Shown here piece after piece: positions 46,301 to 57,933 of a stretch of DNA of 64,000 nucleotides (positions within the stretch are counted from its first letter, which is position 1; the number at the start of each line of letters is the position of its first letter). The notes under the pieces are model-generated. The model was given only the letters and a program-made list of their open reading frames with translations. It ran no database searches and was not told where the DNA came from. Position numbers and translations under genes: made by a program. Source of the DNA: Aquanectria penicillioides (lineage: Eukaryota; Ascomycota; Sordariomycetes; Hypocreales; Nectriaceae); contig PYIU01000007.1 in assembly GCA_003415625.1 (NCBI GenBank), forward strand, positions 1,550,001-1,614,000, read 5' to 3'.

Positions 46301-46526
46301 TGTCAGAATCGTCCACAATCAGTTGATCAAGCCCAGATACAACCCCACAGCCAACAACACATGGGCTAGGCGTCTCCCATATTTCATTGGAAAGTCCCAG
46401 CATGGGTTTCTCGAGTCCAGCTATAATGCTCAAAGGACGGTCCAGTTGGACGGGTACTGGCTGTGGAGCAAAGGACAGTGTTTCCCGGGCCAGGCCTGGA
46501 GGGTTGCAACAACATAGTAGAGGCAT
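43388..46526 (-). CDS. Large disordered protein, unknown function (two frame slips)
   Basis: Three overlapping frames form one gene of roughly 1,040 residues. The first (from 46526) reads well to about 44615, then turns unlike protein; coding continues one frame over as SRKNTWATITPKHPLVATCI. A second slip near 44370 leads to LQAGLWRRETSRN and REPSQLTPDGDELPTDEHSK, which runs to TGA at 43388. Each slip is explained by one missing A in a run of A on the coding strand (44612-44615 and 44370-44372). The protein begins MPLLCCCNPPGLARETLSFA, with a Cys cluster that might be acylated. The rest is Ser/Pro-rich and largely disordered, with a short helical segment (EELARRAELKRLMHKRIQDE) near residue 120. 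I do not recognise a family. Neighbours give no clue. Confidence 0.65.
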
Positions 46527-46954
46527 AGAGTGTATTTCTTATAACAGCGCAATGAACGTTGAATTGCCAAGGTATCGTCCAAAAGATTTGCCTCCAGAAG
46601 AGTTAGGGATTCCCAGGAAGGGGAAGCAAACGCAGTCGTTGGGTTGTTTGTGCTAAGGCATCGATGACACGAAGAAGTGACCGATGCCAATGATCGTATT
46701 ATAGCTCATTTTAGGAACAGAGGAAGGTAGAAAGGAATGATTTTCTATGCTAGTATAGATGGTTCGTGGTTTGAGTGTTCTTTCCAATTCAGCAGATTAT
46801 GCACCACAAAGGTTGTAGATTGGTAGGTGAGACTTACCTGTTAAGGGAGAAAGGGATTGGACCTGACTCTAGGAATACAATAGCAGCGCGACAGAAGCTG
46901 TGTTGGCTCAGCGAGTCATATATGTTACTTTTGCCAACTGGCAATTGCATACAT

Positions 46955-46986
46955 AGGTACCTACCTAGGTAGGTACCTAGGTAGGC
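46955..46986. repeat. Palindromic TACCTAGGTAGG repeat
   Basis: Overlapping copies of GGTACCTA and CCTAGGTA make a self-complementary block. A near-identical block lies at 55055-55080, so this is a dispersed motif, not a local accident. Confidence 0.7.
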
Positions 46987-47679
46987 AGATGGATACATAT
47001 CAAGTACATTCATATCATCATCCTTCACATCTTTAAGGCTCCCGAAGAAATGGTGCTCCCTCAATGGCCTTGTTTGGATGTGAAGGATCGTGTGGTTGTG
47101 ACGTGAGATGGGCACGTGCGCATTTGACATGGGAACTATGGAACTATGAGGCAATGCTTATGGCAATAACGGAACAAAGGCGCTGCGCATTTTCTGATAT
47201 GGATTGGCTTGTAAATGCGAGAGGGAAGCAGAACATTCGTGCTTTGTTTCTCGGTTATGATCCCTTCGGAGGATTTTTTTTGGACAAGATTCGCAGTCTT
47301 AGTCGCATTGACCGGCTTATCAGTCATGACACGAGACATGATGGTCAATCTGACAGACAACCTTTGCATGCTGGCGGATCTGCAATTGCTTAGGGGGTTC
47401 TCAGAGCAGTCCATGAGTCAATGGACGGGCGAGGGCAGGCTTGGTATGAGCGAGTCTTGCACATGGATGACGACCGTAATGTCACAACAGCCCGTACAGC
47501 TTGTGTCATCGTCCACCGCCCGCTCACAGTGTGCTTACTTTCGGAGTATTCTCAACAAAAGTCTCTCAGGATCCCCCGATATCGTCCGACGGCGATTGGA
47601 TGAGGCGAGTAGTAGAGAGCGATGCCCTGGAGCACGTGGGCCTAGTCTACGGGGGCCCTCGAGACTCCAGGGAGGGTCT

Positions 47680-47800
47680 TGAGGCACACGAGGGGAGTCG
47701 AGGCACACGAGGGGGAGTCGAGGCACACGAGGGGCAACGAGGGGCATACGAGGGGCATACGAGGGGCAAGAAGCACGGCTGCCCCTCGTTGTGCCCCTCC
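47680..47800. repeat. Tandem GAGGCACACGAGGG repeat with inverted arm
   Basis: Three 16-18-nt units (GTCGAGGCACACGAGGGG type) are followed by shorter GAGGGGCATAC and GAGGGGCAAC units up to about 47770. The stretch 47780-47798 (GCCCCTCGTTGTGCCCCTC) is the reverse complement of the CGAGGGGCAACGAGGGGC part with one mismatch or gap, so the array can fold into a strong hairpin. Confidence 0.75.
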
Positions 47801-49037
47801 AAGCTTGAGCAGAGTGAAAAGAGACTAACTTAATATTGAGGCAAACGGGTCCAGAACAGCGCTGCGTGGCGATTTGGCCGTGGCCTTGATGCTGCCAACG
47901 GCCGAACAACGGCGCGCTTAAGATTAGATCTGAGGCTAGCCCCAGCACCCAGGCAACAAGGCAAAGCCAGGGCCACGATCCCAACAATGACAATGAGGTG
48001 ATTGCGATGGCGCAATTCGGAAGCCGAAGAGTTTGCACGCCAGCAGCCTGTAACATCGACAGAGTCCAAATTAGCTCCGCCGACAGCCCGCAAGCTGCCC
48101 ACCAGAGTCCACCAGAACCCACCAAACTCACTACGTACCCGCCACAAGAGCCGGCCGACCACTGGACAGCCGTCCCCTACTGGCAGTGTCTGTCTCGAAC
48201 TCCCAACCCCCGGCAACCGCCAGCGCCGACCAACCACCGCCGCCGATATGTACGAATACGTCGCGGGTACGTACCGCCTAAAAAGTCTGCGAAGCTGCTG
48301 AGGCACCATGATCCTCCTGAAAGGTGCCTCAATGTTCGGCAAGTACTGGCTCGGCAGGGGATGCCCCTGTCCAACCACTGCCTCCCACGGTCCCCTGTGG
48401 ATGTCGACGACGGGCTCGGTGGCTCCTGCAGCTATACAGTGCAGTGTGCGGCCAGGGTGCAGGGCGCAGTAGCTCTGTACTCACCTCAACCTGCCGTGTC
48501 TGTCTCTGGTGCTAGGGAGGCAGGAAGTTCCCATGCTCCGTACTCCGTACGGGGACTTACTGTACGAGACAATCGGAGGTACATCCATGTTGCTTAGCAG
48601 AGCTCAGAAAAATGAGGCCTGACAAAGTACCTAGCTCCATCGTGCATCTTCGCTACCCCTCCCCCGCTTTCGGACTGGCTTCCGCCTGAATTTTCTTGGG
48701 CGACCTTTTTTTCATGCCGTCGCTCATCCTTTTTCTAGACCTCCTCCCCTTCCTCTTCCTCTTTTTTTTTTCTTTCTTTCTCCCATCCTCTCATCCGCCC
48801 TTTTCCTCTCTCATCAAAGGATCTCTCGTTTGATCCATTGTGGTACAGGCCGGGCTCTGTATCCTCCAGTACGTCCTTCCTCCTGCCACCCGAGCTCCCT
48901 ACTGCTCTGACTGCCCCTCACCCCGCTATCACCCCGTCACTCACTCCCTCGCCTCCTCACGCAACCGAGATCTAACCAGTCAACAGCGTTTTTTTCAAAC
49001 CATTCAAATTTCAGAGCATTCGGATCAAACAGCCAAA

Positions 49038-51472
49038 ATGGTTCAGTCCGCGATCCTCGGTTTCCCCCGCATGGGTGTTAACCGTGACCTGAAGAAGGCC
49101 ACCGAAGCTTGTCAGTACATCCCTCATTCCCACCGCCATTGAGCAAAAAAATTTGCGAGCCACGGTCGCTGACCAATTGATTGCAGACTGGGGTGGAAAG
49201 ATCTCCCAGGCTGACCTCCTTGCCGAGGCCAAGCGCCTTCGTCTTGCCCATTGGCAGATCCAGAAGGATGCCGGCGTCGACATCATCCCCAGCAACGACT
49301 TCGCTCTGTACGACCAGGTCCTCCACCACATCCAGGACTTCGGTGTAAGTACTTCTAGGCTCACTACCTTCCCATCGTTGTACTAACAGTATGCTTTCAC
49401 AGGCTGTCCCCGAGCGATACACCAAGGATGGTCTCGACACCATTGACGAGTACTTCGCCATGGGCCGTGGTCACCAGAAGGAGGGTGTCGATGTTCCCAG
49501 TCTGGAGATGGTTAAGTGGTTCGACTCCAACTACCACTACGTCAAGCCTACTCTCCAGGACAACCAGACCTTCACCCTCGTCAGCAGTCCCAAGGCTGTT
49601 GCTGACTTCAAGGAGGCCAAGGAGGCTGGTATCACTACCCGCCCCGTCCTTGTTGGCCCCGTGAGCTTCCTCCACCTCGGAAAGGCCGACCGTGGCCAGT
49701 CCGTCGACCCCATTGACCTCCTCGAGAAGCTTCTGCCCGTCTACGAGCAGCTTCTCGTCCAGCTCAAGGAGGCTGGTGCCGAGACCGTCCAGATCGACGA
49801 GCCTGTCCTCGTCTTTGACCTTCCCCAGAAGACCAAGGCTGCTTTCAAGCCCACTTATGAGAAGTTCGCCGCCCTCGGTGACAAGATCCCCAAGCTGGTA
49901 TTCACCACCTACTTCGGTGACATCGTCCACAACATCGACCTCGTCCCCAAGGATGTCTACGGTGTCCACATTGACCTTGTCCGCAACCCTGAGCAGCTCG
50001 ACACCGTCATCTCTGCTCTCGGCCCCAACACTATCCTCTCTGCTGGTGTCGTCGACGGCCGCAACATCTGGAAGACCAACCTGAAGCGCGCCATCGAGAC
50101 CGTTGAGACCGCCATCCAGAAGCTCGGCAAGGACCGCGTCATTGCTGCCACCTCCAGCTCTCTCCTCCACACTCCCCACACCCTCGCCAGCGAGAAGAAG
50201 CTGGACCCCGAGATTGCCGACTGGTTCTCCTTTGCCACTGAGAAGGCCTCTGAGATTGCCCTTATTGCAAAGGCTGTCACCGAGGGCCCCGCCGCTGTCC
50301 GTGAGCAGCTCGAGGCCAACGCCAAGTCTATCCAAGCTCGTGCTACCTCTCCCCGCACCAACGACCCTGAGGTCAAGGCCCGCCAGGCCAAGGTCACTGA
50401 GGCCGACCACAACCGAAAGTCCGAGTTCACCACTCGTATCGCCCAGCAGCAGAAGAAGCTGAACCTCCCTCTCTTCCCTACCACCACCATTGGTTCCTTC
50501 CCCCAGACCAAGGACATCCGTATCCAACGTAACAAGTTCACCAAGGGTGAGATCTCTGAGGCTGAGTACGACAAGTTCATTGAGAAGGAGATTGAGGAGA
50601 ACGTCAAGATCCAGGAGGAGCTTGGCCTCGATGTCTACGTCCACGGTGAGCCTGAGCGTAACGACATGGTTCAGTTCTTCGGTGAGCGCCTCAAGGGTTA
50701 CGCTTTCACCACCTACGCTTGGGTCCAATCTTACGGCTCCCGATGCGTCCGTCCCCCCATCATCGTTGGTGACATCTCCCGCCCCGCCCCCATGACCGTC
50801 AAGGAGTCCAAGTACGCCGTTCAGGTCTCCAACAAGCCCATGAAGGGTATGCTTACTGGTCCCGTCACCTGCCTCCGATGGTCTTTCCCTCGTGATGACG
50901 TTCACCAGTCCGTCCAGGCCCAGCAGCTTGCTCTGGCCCTCCGTGACGAGGTCGTCGACCTCGAAAAGGCTGGCATTGATGTCATCCAGGTCGATGAGCC
51001 CGCTCTCCGTGAGGGTCTCCCTCTCCGCTCTGGCAAGGAGCGTGAGGCCTACCTTGACTGGGCTGTCAAGGCTTTCCGCCTGTCCACCACCGGTGTCGAG
51101 GACTCCACTCAGATCCACTCCCACTTCTGCTACTCTGAGTTCCAGGACTTCTTCCACGCCATTGCCGCTCTCGATGCCGATGTCCTGTCCATCGAGAACA
51201 GCAAGTCTGATGCTAAGCTCCTCCGTGTCTTCGTCGACTCGGAGTACCCCCGCCACATCGGTCCCGGTGTCTACGACATCCACTCCCCTCGTGTCCCCAG
51301 CGAGCAGGAGATCAAGGACCGCATCGAGGAGATGCTTCAGTTCCTCAAGCCTGAGCAGCTCTGGATCGACCCTGACTGCGGTCTTAAGACCCGTCAGTGG
51401 AAGGAGACCAAGGAGGCCCTCCTCAACATGGTCAACGCTGCCAAGTTCTTCCGTGCCAAGTACGCCAACTAA
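49038..51472 (+). CDS. MET6: Cobalamin-independent methionine synthase
   Basis: Exons 49038-49110, 49187-49344 and 49403-51472 give 766 residues, the normal length. The start MVQSAILGFPRMGVNRDLKK is the family N-terminus. The N-terminal barrel is followed by the catalytic barrel, beginning around LPLFPTTTIGSFPQTKDIR. Zinc ligands are visible: His and Cys in IHSHFCYSEF, Glu in VLSIENSKSD, and Cys in DPDCGLKTRQW. The methionine-binding IDVIQVDEPAL is present. It transfers a methyl group from 5-methyltetrahydropteroyl-glutamate to homocysteine in the cytosol. Codon use is strongly biased to C-ending codons (GTC, CTC, ACC), as in highly expressed fungal genes, and the leader is pyrimidine-rich. 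That bias also creates a 628-codon antisense open frame, which is not a gene. Confidence 0.98.
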
Positions 51473-52052
51473 ATGTGGTCTCTCTTGGCATGAGAAAACT
51501 GAAGTTGTAAGGGGGCGTATGGGGATTGTGTAACTAGTGTGCTATTTGCGGAGGCTGGACCTTTCGGAACAGCTACGATTTCAACATCGGCGTTTTTTGG
51601 GGCTGGTCAAAAAGACCAGTTGTGTTTGCTGCATCCTAAAAGTTAACCTACGGATCAGGATTGGGAATGGGACAGGAAGACGGTTAGGCGAGCGTATTCA
51701 ACATTATACCCTTCCATTTGGGAGCTGATTGGGTCAATAAATCAACAGAATGACCACCTTTTTCTCATTGAGAATTAAAATTCCTCTCCATCGCATGTAA
51801 AAAGAACAAGAGTGACCAATTTGATGGAAAATTGTGGTGCAGGCACCAACGAGTAAGGATAGAGCTATTTCACGTGTTGGCGGCGCAACGACTTCACCGG
51901 AGTCCTTTAGGTTCTGGTCAATGACTTTTAAAGCTGGTCACGTGATCACGCGCGACACCTCATCCCTCCTCACATGAGACGCGTTCCACAGATGTGCTCC
52001 TGGACCAAGTCCAACCGGAGGTTATCACCTGTGAAAGCCAACGTGCCGCACG
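51473..52052. other. Intergenic between MET6 and AT-hook gene
   Basis: MET6 3' UTR and the promoter of the AT-hook gene. It contains TTCACGTGTTGG near 51868 and GTCACGTGATCACG at 51937. Confidence 0.5.
51937..51946. promoter_or_regulatory. E-box-type site GTCACGTGAT
   Basis: Same decamer as at 5385-5394, here 107 nt upstream of the AT-hook protein start and overlapping a GTGATCAC palindrome. A bHLH-type regulator is plausible; not shown. Confidence 0.35.
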
Positions 52053-53939
52053 ATGCCCCCAATCATCATCGCCGATTCCGACGATGAAGATGGCAGCTAT
52101 TCTCCGCCGCGTCCGCAGGAGCCCAACTCAACCAGAAATCTTGGTCAAGAACTCATGGGCTCCCTTGGTGGTGTAAGCCACTCCACGTCCACAGATCAGT
52201 CATTTTTTCAAAACATATATGATGAGCAGAACATCGCTTTTCAGGGAGACCCCCAAGGAATAAATCTCGGTTCTGCCAACCCAGAGGCACCCACGAGTTC
52301 AGAAATGACTGCTCCCGCAACGTTCCAGAGGGTAGTGACAGGCTTGGTCAATCCATCTTCGCTCACATCAATTTCAGATCCCGCGAATACGGTAGACCAC
52401 CAAACGTCAAGCAGCAAAAGAGCAAGCGGATGGACACAAGTTTCGACACCAGGGAGAAAGAAGGCTCCCACGGCCGTTATGGACGACCTGTGGGATGTTC
52501 CCAGCAGTCCAGAAACAGCCCGGATCCGAAAGGTATCCAAGATCCGATTAAATCGGCCGGGCGGTCTGTCAGTACCAGAAACGACTCACAAGCAGACCAC
52601 ATCCTTCAATAAACAAGGGATACCTCCCATTGGGGGGTTCAAACCTGGTGATGAGGCGGAGACTGGGCTAGTCTCGCATTCTGGAAGAGGAAAAAGAAGG
52701 AGAATTGACCGTTCATATCCGTCCCAGGAGGGCTCCGATATAGTCGATCTCGTAACTATCCCTTTCAGCAATGAGAATGGATATATACAGTCAGGACTCC
52801 CACCAGCTTCGACATCAAGCATGCTACCACCAACCTTACCTATTGACAATAGCGCTTCGTTTTACATCTCGACGAAACCATTGACAGACACACAAAGAAT
52901 GGAGTATCAAAGAGTTCAACTGCCATCCAGTGAGGATCCTCAGCATCACCCTCTACCTCTCATATATCAGCAAGACATGCAGATGGTGGCGGCGTCCAGT
53001 GGAACAGCTACCAATGTCAATACTCCTCGCAGTGATGGCCCCGGTTTCAGCACTGCCCCTCCGCCAGCAGATACGCCAGAGGCGGTTCCAGAAATGGTCC
53101 ACTTCCCTGTCAACGAGAGACTTCCATCCTCTCCGGATATCATTTCCGCCATTGAAGCGCCCATCAACCAGAAACAGAAGAAACCTCAGGATATCCACCC
53201 AAAACACAACGTATCAGACACCCCGCATAAGGTCAAAGAGCATAACGAGAGCGTTCGGTTACATGAGGCGGAGCCGTCACCCGTGGCTATAGGAATAAAT
53301 GACCAAGAGCCCAACAATATTGAGAAACCAGCCAAGTCTAAGAAACCTAGGGGACGTCCGCGAAAGAAGGATGGTGGTGCAGTGGCACAGACACCAAAAG
53401 AACCACCGGCATCTAATTCCGGGGATGGAGACGCGGCCACGAGGCAGAAAAAGAAACGCGGCAGACCACGGAAAAAAGACAAACCAGCCGCAGCTGAGGA
53501 AAGCCCACCGGTTCCTACAGAGTCATCAAATGAGGTTACACCAGTTGTTACTGAGACGCAGCAGGCGATGTCTAACTCCAAAATGCTGCAAGATGAGCAC
53601 AATGCGTCCTGCGAGCAGGAAGCTAAAGGAGAGGACACAACTAAGGGTGTCAGACGTGAAGCTGAAACAGAACAGAAGCTGGATACGATGGTCCTAAAGG
53701 AAACCAGCCTGAACGGTGTAATTCCAGGCACTACCGATGCAGTTGAAGAGGAGGAGAAACCCAACATTTCAGAAGAAATCACGATCCAAAAAGACGGGAA
53801 ACCAAACGGGCCAAATACGAAACTTGCAGGACACTCACGCGGACTATCAGCGATTGCTACCCCCAGCAAACCTATGTATCGAGTTGGGCTCAGTAAAAGA
53901 TCCAGAATCGCGCCTCTGCTAAAATCGATACGTAAATAA
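52053..53939 (+). CDS. AT-hook nuclear protein, unknown function
   Basis: A single uninterrupted 628-residue frame starting MPPIIIADSDDEDGSYSPP. The sequence is mostly disordered, rich in Ser, Pro and Glu. Two AT-hook cores occur about residues 430-475: KKPRGRPRKKDGG and KKRGRPRKKDKP, which bind the minor groove of AT-rich DNA. A basic RGKRRRIDRS stretch near residue 217 could be a nuclear signal. The last 25 residues (PMYRVGLSKRSRIAPLLKSI) are basic and amphipathic and look like a conserved docking peptide. It may be a chromatin or transcription-associated protein; the family is not recognised. The intact frame argues for a real gene. Confidence 0.8.
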   Translation: MPPIIIADSDDEDGSYSPPRPQEPNSTRNLGQELMGSLGGVSHSTSTDQSFFQNIYDEQNIAFQGDPQGINLGSANPEAPTSSEMTAPATFQRVVTGLVNPSSLTSISDPANTVDHQTSSSKRASGWTQVSTPGRKKAPTAVMDDLWDVPSSPETARIRKVSKIRLNRPGGLSVPETTHKQTTSFNKQGIPPIGGFKPGDEAETGLVSHSGRGKRRRIDRSYPSQEGSDIVDLVTIPFSNENGYIQSGLPPASTSSMLPPTLPIDNSASFYISTKPLTDTQRMEYQRVQLPSSEDPQHHPLPLIYQQDMQMVAASSGTATNVNTPRSDGPGFSTAPPPADTPEAVPEMVHFPVNERLPSSPDIISAIEAPINQKQKKPQDIHPKHNVSDTPHKVKEHNESVRLHEAEPSPVAIGINDQEPNNIEKPAKSKKPRGRPRKKDGGAVAQTPKEPPASNSGDGDAATRQKKKRGRPRKKDKPAAAEESPPVPTESSNEVTPVVTETQQAMSNSKMLQDEHNASCEQEAKGEDTTKGVRREAETEQKLDTMVLKETSLNGVIPGTTDAVEEEEKPNISEEITIQKDGKPNGPNTKLAGHSRGLSAIATPSKPMYRVGLSKRSRIAPLLKSIRK

Positions 53940-55548
53940 AGCCGAGTGGATAGTTGATTAGCGCTAGAAAAGCGACCGAAATCGAATAGAAGCAAAGCAG
54001 AGGTGTTCCCATCAAATAGTCCCAGGTGGTCGGGCAAACTTGGGCTTTGTTTAGGGAGAGTCTAGACCTGAGTCGCGCATGCATCTCAGTCAGCAAACGA
54101 TGAAATGGGCACATACAACACAAGCACAATTGGAACCGCGTGAGGGGAATGAGAAGGCCCGGACGCCTTTTGAGGGACTATGCGTTGTGATGGAGGACGC
54201 TGACTGGCAAGAAGAGGGGGTCAGACACAGCGATGAAGGCGTCGATTCGCTTGTGTCCAAGGTGCCGGGCACGTTTGCTTCAGTTACCACGTCTGTGGTG
54301 GTGGCGGCGGCGGACTCGGACCGTGGGTGTGGGTGGGGTCATAATGCTCCCAGGTTGTCGGGCTCCGGTTGACGTGTGGCAAAACGACAATTATCAAGTA
54401 ACCTCCATGCCATTTCCAACCCGGACTCGGCATTTGGTGATGAGAGATGATGAAGAGCACACGACATGATACACCATATAGATTAAACTGGTTGATAGCA
54501 AAGCCCCGACAGCGCAACCCGGAGAGACAAAAAGAATATTTGATGGTATTAGTCGGCCCAGCCGAGGCCGAGGCAGGTCTCCCAATACCTCCTGTCATTG
54601 GTTTTGCGCCGCTGTAGTTGGAGTGCGTTTGGATAAGGCGGTGTCCGTACCCGACATAGATGGATGGCTGAGATAAAATTCGACGCTCCGGGAACGGTTG
54701 GATCGATAGAAGCGAACGGAGGCATTGAGGATTGGACTGCGCTCAAAGGCATTCCAATCCAAAGCAAGTTACTGTATCTCAGCTGCTCCAGGGTTGTGAA
54801 GAAGAAATGATTATGCTACTTCTGTGGCACGTAACGAAATGATGACTACCTGGGTACCGGAGGTACGTGGTGTTGTCTGGTGATAGAGGAACACCGGAAC
54901 AACAAGCCCAAAGCGGGAGGTACGTACCCCTTGCTTGGGCAACTCCCTCCGTTCCATTTCCACAATCTGAGGCAGATGCTCACTGCAAGGCAGCAATCTC
55001 TCGGGGAGGTACGTCACGGCAGCAGGTACCTCGTGTAGAGGACCTGACAACTTCTAGGTACCTAGGTAGGTACCTACCTAAGTACTCAGATATGGGCACT
55101 TCCCGACGGGTCTGTAGAATGCGCAAAGGAGGGGAAATCGGCAGGAAACAGGCGACACCAAGACCGCAAGTCGCAGAGAGAAATCGAACAAGAACCCCGC
55201 CAGCCAACCAACCGCCTTCCGTCATCCACGCTGCAAATTCAAACCACCCCGCACTAAGCGCAATTGGGAGGAGGGGCAACTGCGACTGGGCCGTCTGAGC
55301 GACCGACGGTCGGCGGCGCCAACGCCCATGGGACCAGCAACTTTGTGTGACTGACTCTTTAGAGTATTAATTTTTCGACTCGACTTGTCCGCTCTCCATC
55401 CCGACTGAACATCATCATTTTTCTTTTCAATTCTCTTGACTTGCATCCTTTGCTGTCAAACCCTCTCTCGAGGCTTGCCCATATCCCCGCCCCCCTTCTT
55501 TTTACCCTTTTCCTGCCTCGCTTTCTCCCTCCCTCCAGCGCTACAGCC
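53940..55548. other. Intergenic upstream of THR4
   Basis: 3' UTR of the AT-hook gene, then 1 kb without a protein-like frame, the palindromic TACCTAGG block at 55055-55080 and a pyrimidine-rich leader (55385-55545) before THR4. Single TACCTGGG and GGTACGT motifs are scattered at 54840-54930. Confidence 0.5.
55055..55080. repeat. Palindromic TACCTAGGTAGG repeat
   Basis: Shares TACCTAGGTAGGTACCT with the block at 46955-46986 and continues as TACCTACCTA. It is intergenic and about 470 nt upstream of the THR4 start. Confidence 0.7.
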
Positions 55549-57389
55549 ATGACCACCAACGGTGCTGCCCAGAACGGCTCTCACACTGCGTCTCAGCGCT
55601 ACCTGAGCACGCGTGGCGAAGACTCTGGCGTAAGTGTTTCTCGTCTTCTATCTGCTCTAATATGGCCCGCGCAGCGCCTCCTTGATAGGAATTGGGTCGA
55701 TTAACACGAGTCTCTTCATCGCAGTTCTCCTTCGAGGAAGTCGTCCTCAAGGGACTCGCTAACGACGGTGGTCTCTACATCCCAGAGCATATTCCCACCG
55801 CCGAGGCTTGGGAGTCGTGGAAGGACCTCAGCTTCCCGCAATTGGCCTTTGAGATCCTCTCCCTCTACATCTCTCCCTCTGAGATTCCTTCCACCGACCT
55901 TAAGGACATCATCGATCGCAGTTACGCCACCTTCCGCGCCCCCGAGACCACACCCCTTGTCCATCTTCAGGACAACCTCTACCTCCTCGAACTCTTCCAC
56001 GGCCCTACCTTTGCTTTCAAGGATGTCGCTCTGCAGTTCCTTGGCAACCTTTTCGAGTATTTCCTTGTACGAAAGAATGAGGGCAAAACCGGTCGAGGTA
56101 TGGTGTCCCCTCCACTATATGCGACAATCTGCCGCATACCCCTCACCACTATGCCTAGAAATAGACGCTCACTTTGTCTTTCAACATAGACCGCCACCAT
56201 TTAACCGTTATCGGTGCTACCAGTGGTGATACTGGCTCCGCCGCCATCTACGGTCTGCGCGGAAAGCGAGACGTCTCCGTCTTTATCATGCACCCTCAGG
56301 GCCGAGTGTCACCAATCCAAGAGGCGCAAATGACGACCGTTCTAGACAAGAACGTGCACAACCTTGCAGTTACCGGAACTTTTGATGATTGCCAGGTAAG
56401 CTCGGGCGCATCCAAATGTTCAATTCTTAGCATATCTCACAGCCATGTCACAGGACATCGTCAAGGCCATGTTCGCCGATCCCGAGGCCAACAAAGCCCT
56501 CAACCTAGGTGCTGTCAACTCCATCAACTGGGCCCGTATTCTCGCTCAAATCGTTTACTACTTTCACTCTTACTTCTCCCTCGTCAAGAAGTCCGAGTCG
56601 TTCAAGTTGGGCGACAAGGTCCGCTTCGTCGTCCCCACTGGCAACTTTGGTGACATTCTGGCCGGCTACTTTGCCCTGCGCATGGGTCTACCAATCGAGA
56701 AGCTTGTCATTGCTACCAACGAGAATGACATCCTCGACCGCTTCTGGAAGACCGGCAAATACGAGAAGAACGCCCCTGAGACCGAGGGTGCTGAGGGCGT
56801 GAAGGCCACTCTCAGCCCGGCCATGGACATCTTGGTCTCTAGCAACTTTGAGCGTCTCTTGTGGTTCCTCGCCTACGAGTTTGCCCATTCCGCTGGCATG
56901 GATGACCAGTGGGACAAGAAGCAGGCTGGTCAGGAGGTCAACACCTGGCTGCAGGACCTCAAGAAGACTGGTTCGTTTGGCCCCGTCTACCAGGATGTCC
57001 TGACGGCCGCCAAGCGAGACTTTGAGAGCGAACGGGTCACCGATGAGCAGACCATCGACACCATCAAGTCATTTTACACCAAGATTAGCTACGTCCTGGA
57101 CCCCCACTCCGCCGTTGGTGTTACCGCCACCGAACGCTCGGTTGAGCGTGCGGGTGCTTCCATCCCTCACATCTCCCTCTCCACCGCCCACCCTGCCAAA
57201 TTTGCCGATGCTGTCGATGTGGCGCTCAAGGGCATTGAGGGATTCAACTTCGAAAAGGATGTCCTTCCTACCGAGTTCGTCGGTCTGGAGTCCAAGGAGA
57301 AGCGAGTCACGACTGTGGACAACGACTGGCAGAAGGTTCGGGAGATTGTCAAGGTCCAGGTGGAGCAGGAGCTCAGCGAGAGCAACTAG
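55549..57389 (+). CDS. THR4: Threonine synthase
   Basis: Exons 55549-55629, 55725-56097, 56190-56395 and 56454-57389 (introns 95, 92 and 58 nt) give 531 residues, typical of fungal THR4. The order of motifs fits the PLP fold-type II enzyme: YLSTRGED at the N-terminus, [14 protein letters not shown], the PLP lysine in [15 protein letters not shown], the phosphate-binding [13 protein letters not shown], and [15 protein letters not shown]. The enzyme converts O-phospho-homoserine to threonine and phosphate, the last step of threonine synthesis in the cytosol. Together with MET6 6 kb upstream it uses homoserine-derived metabolites, but the genes are separately promoted and the link is probably chance. 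Confidence 0.97.
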
Positions 57390-57933
57390 AGAGTTATCTG
57401 CTCTATATAAACCAAGATTCAAGGTGTTTGATGGACTATTTTGCTTTGGGTGTACCTACTTAAATCCCTCGACAGCGATACATTTGGTCGAGGAGTGGTT
57501 CGATCTAGGAAGAGCATATCGACTGGACGATTTGGAGCGAGAGAACAGGCTTTCTGTTTATCACGAGAGCAACAATGGTTTTACAACATTGGGGACGCTG
57601 TCGTAGCATTCCATAGAGACGGGCTTGAATGCTTAGAAGTTTTATGCAAAGGGAAATAACCATATAAAAAAGAAATTAAAATCTCCAAAAAGGAGTATCT
57701 CGTCAAGAATCGAGATGTCACACAACGTAACCTGCTGCCTCAGCGTTTCGAAGCCCATTCACGAATTGGTTTCCACAACCATCTCACCAGCCAGCGTCAG
57801 AGACGGGCTGATGGTCAGCCCACAGTACTACTTCCCTCGGGCACATTCAAAGAGATCCTTGCGATACAGTTCGGTTGAACCAATAACAATCTAGAACCTC
57901 ACTAATAATAATAACACTCATAATCAATGTTAA
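57390..57933. other. Intergenic between THR4 and the HET gene
   Basis: THR4 3' UTR followed by an AT-rich region with AATAATAATAATAAC near 57903. No gene seen. Confidence 0.5.

Larger units (their letters stand above)
46527..49037. other. 2.5-kb intergenic region with repeats
   Basis: Divergent space upstream of the large unknown gene and MET6. It holds a palindromic TACCTAGG repeat (46955-46986) and a G-rich tandem and inverted repeat (47680-47800). A long pyrimidine-rich stretch (48650-48810) ahead of the MET6 start is the usual leader type of strongly expressed fungal genes. No protein-like frame is seen. Confidence 0.5.

Noticed and set aside
49397..51283. 628-codon open frame antisense to MET6
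   Set aside because: It is produced by the C-ending codon bias of MET6; its sequence is Leu/Val/Gly/Asp-rich with no family motif, and MET6 itself is beyond doubt.
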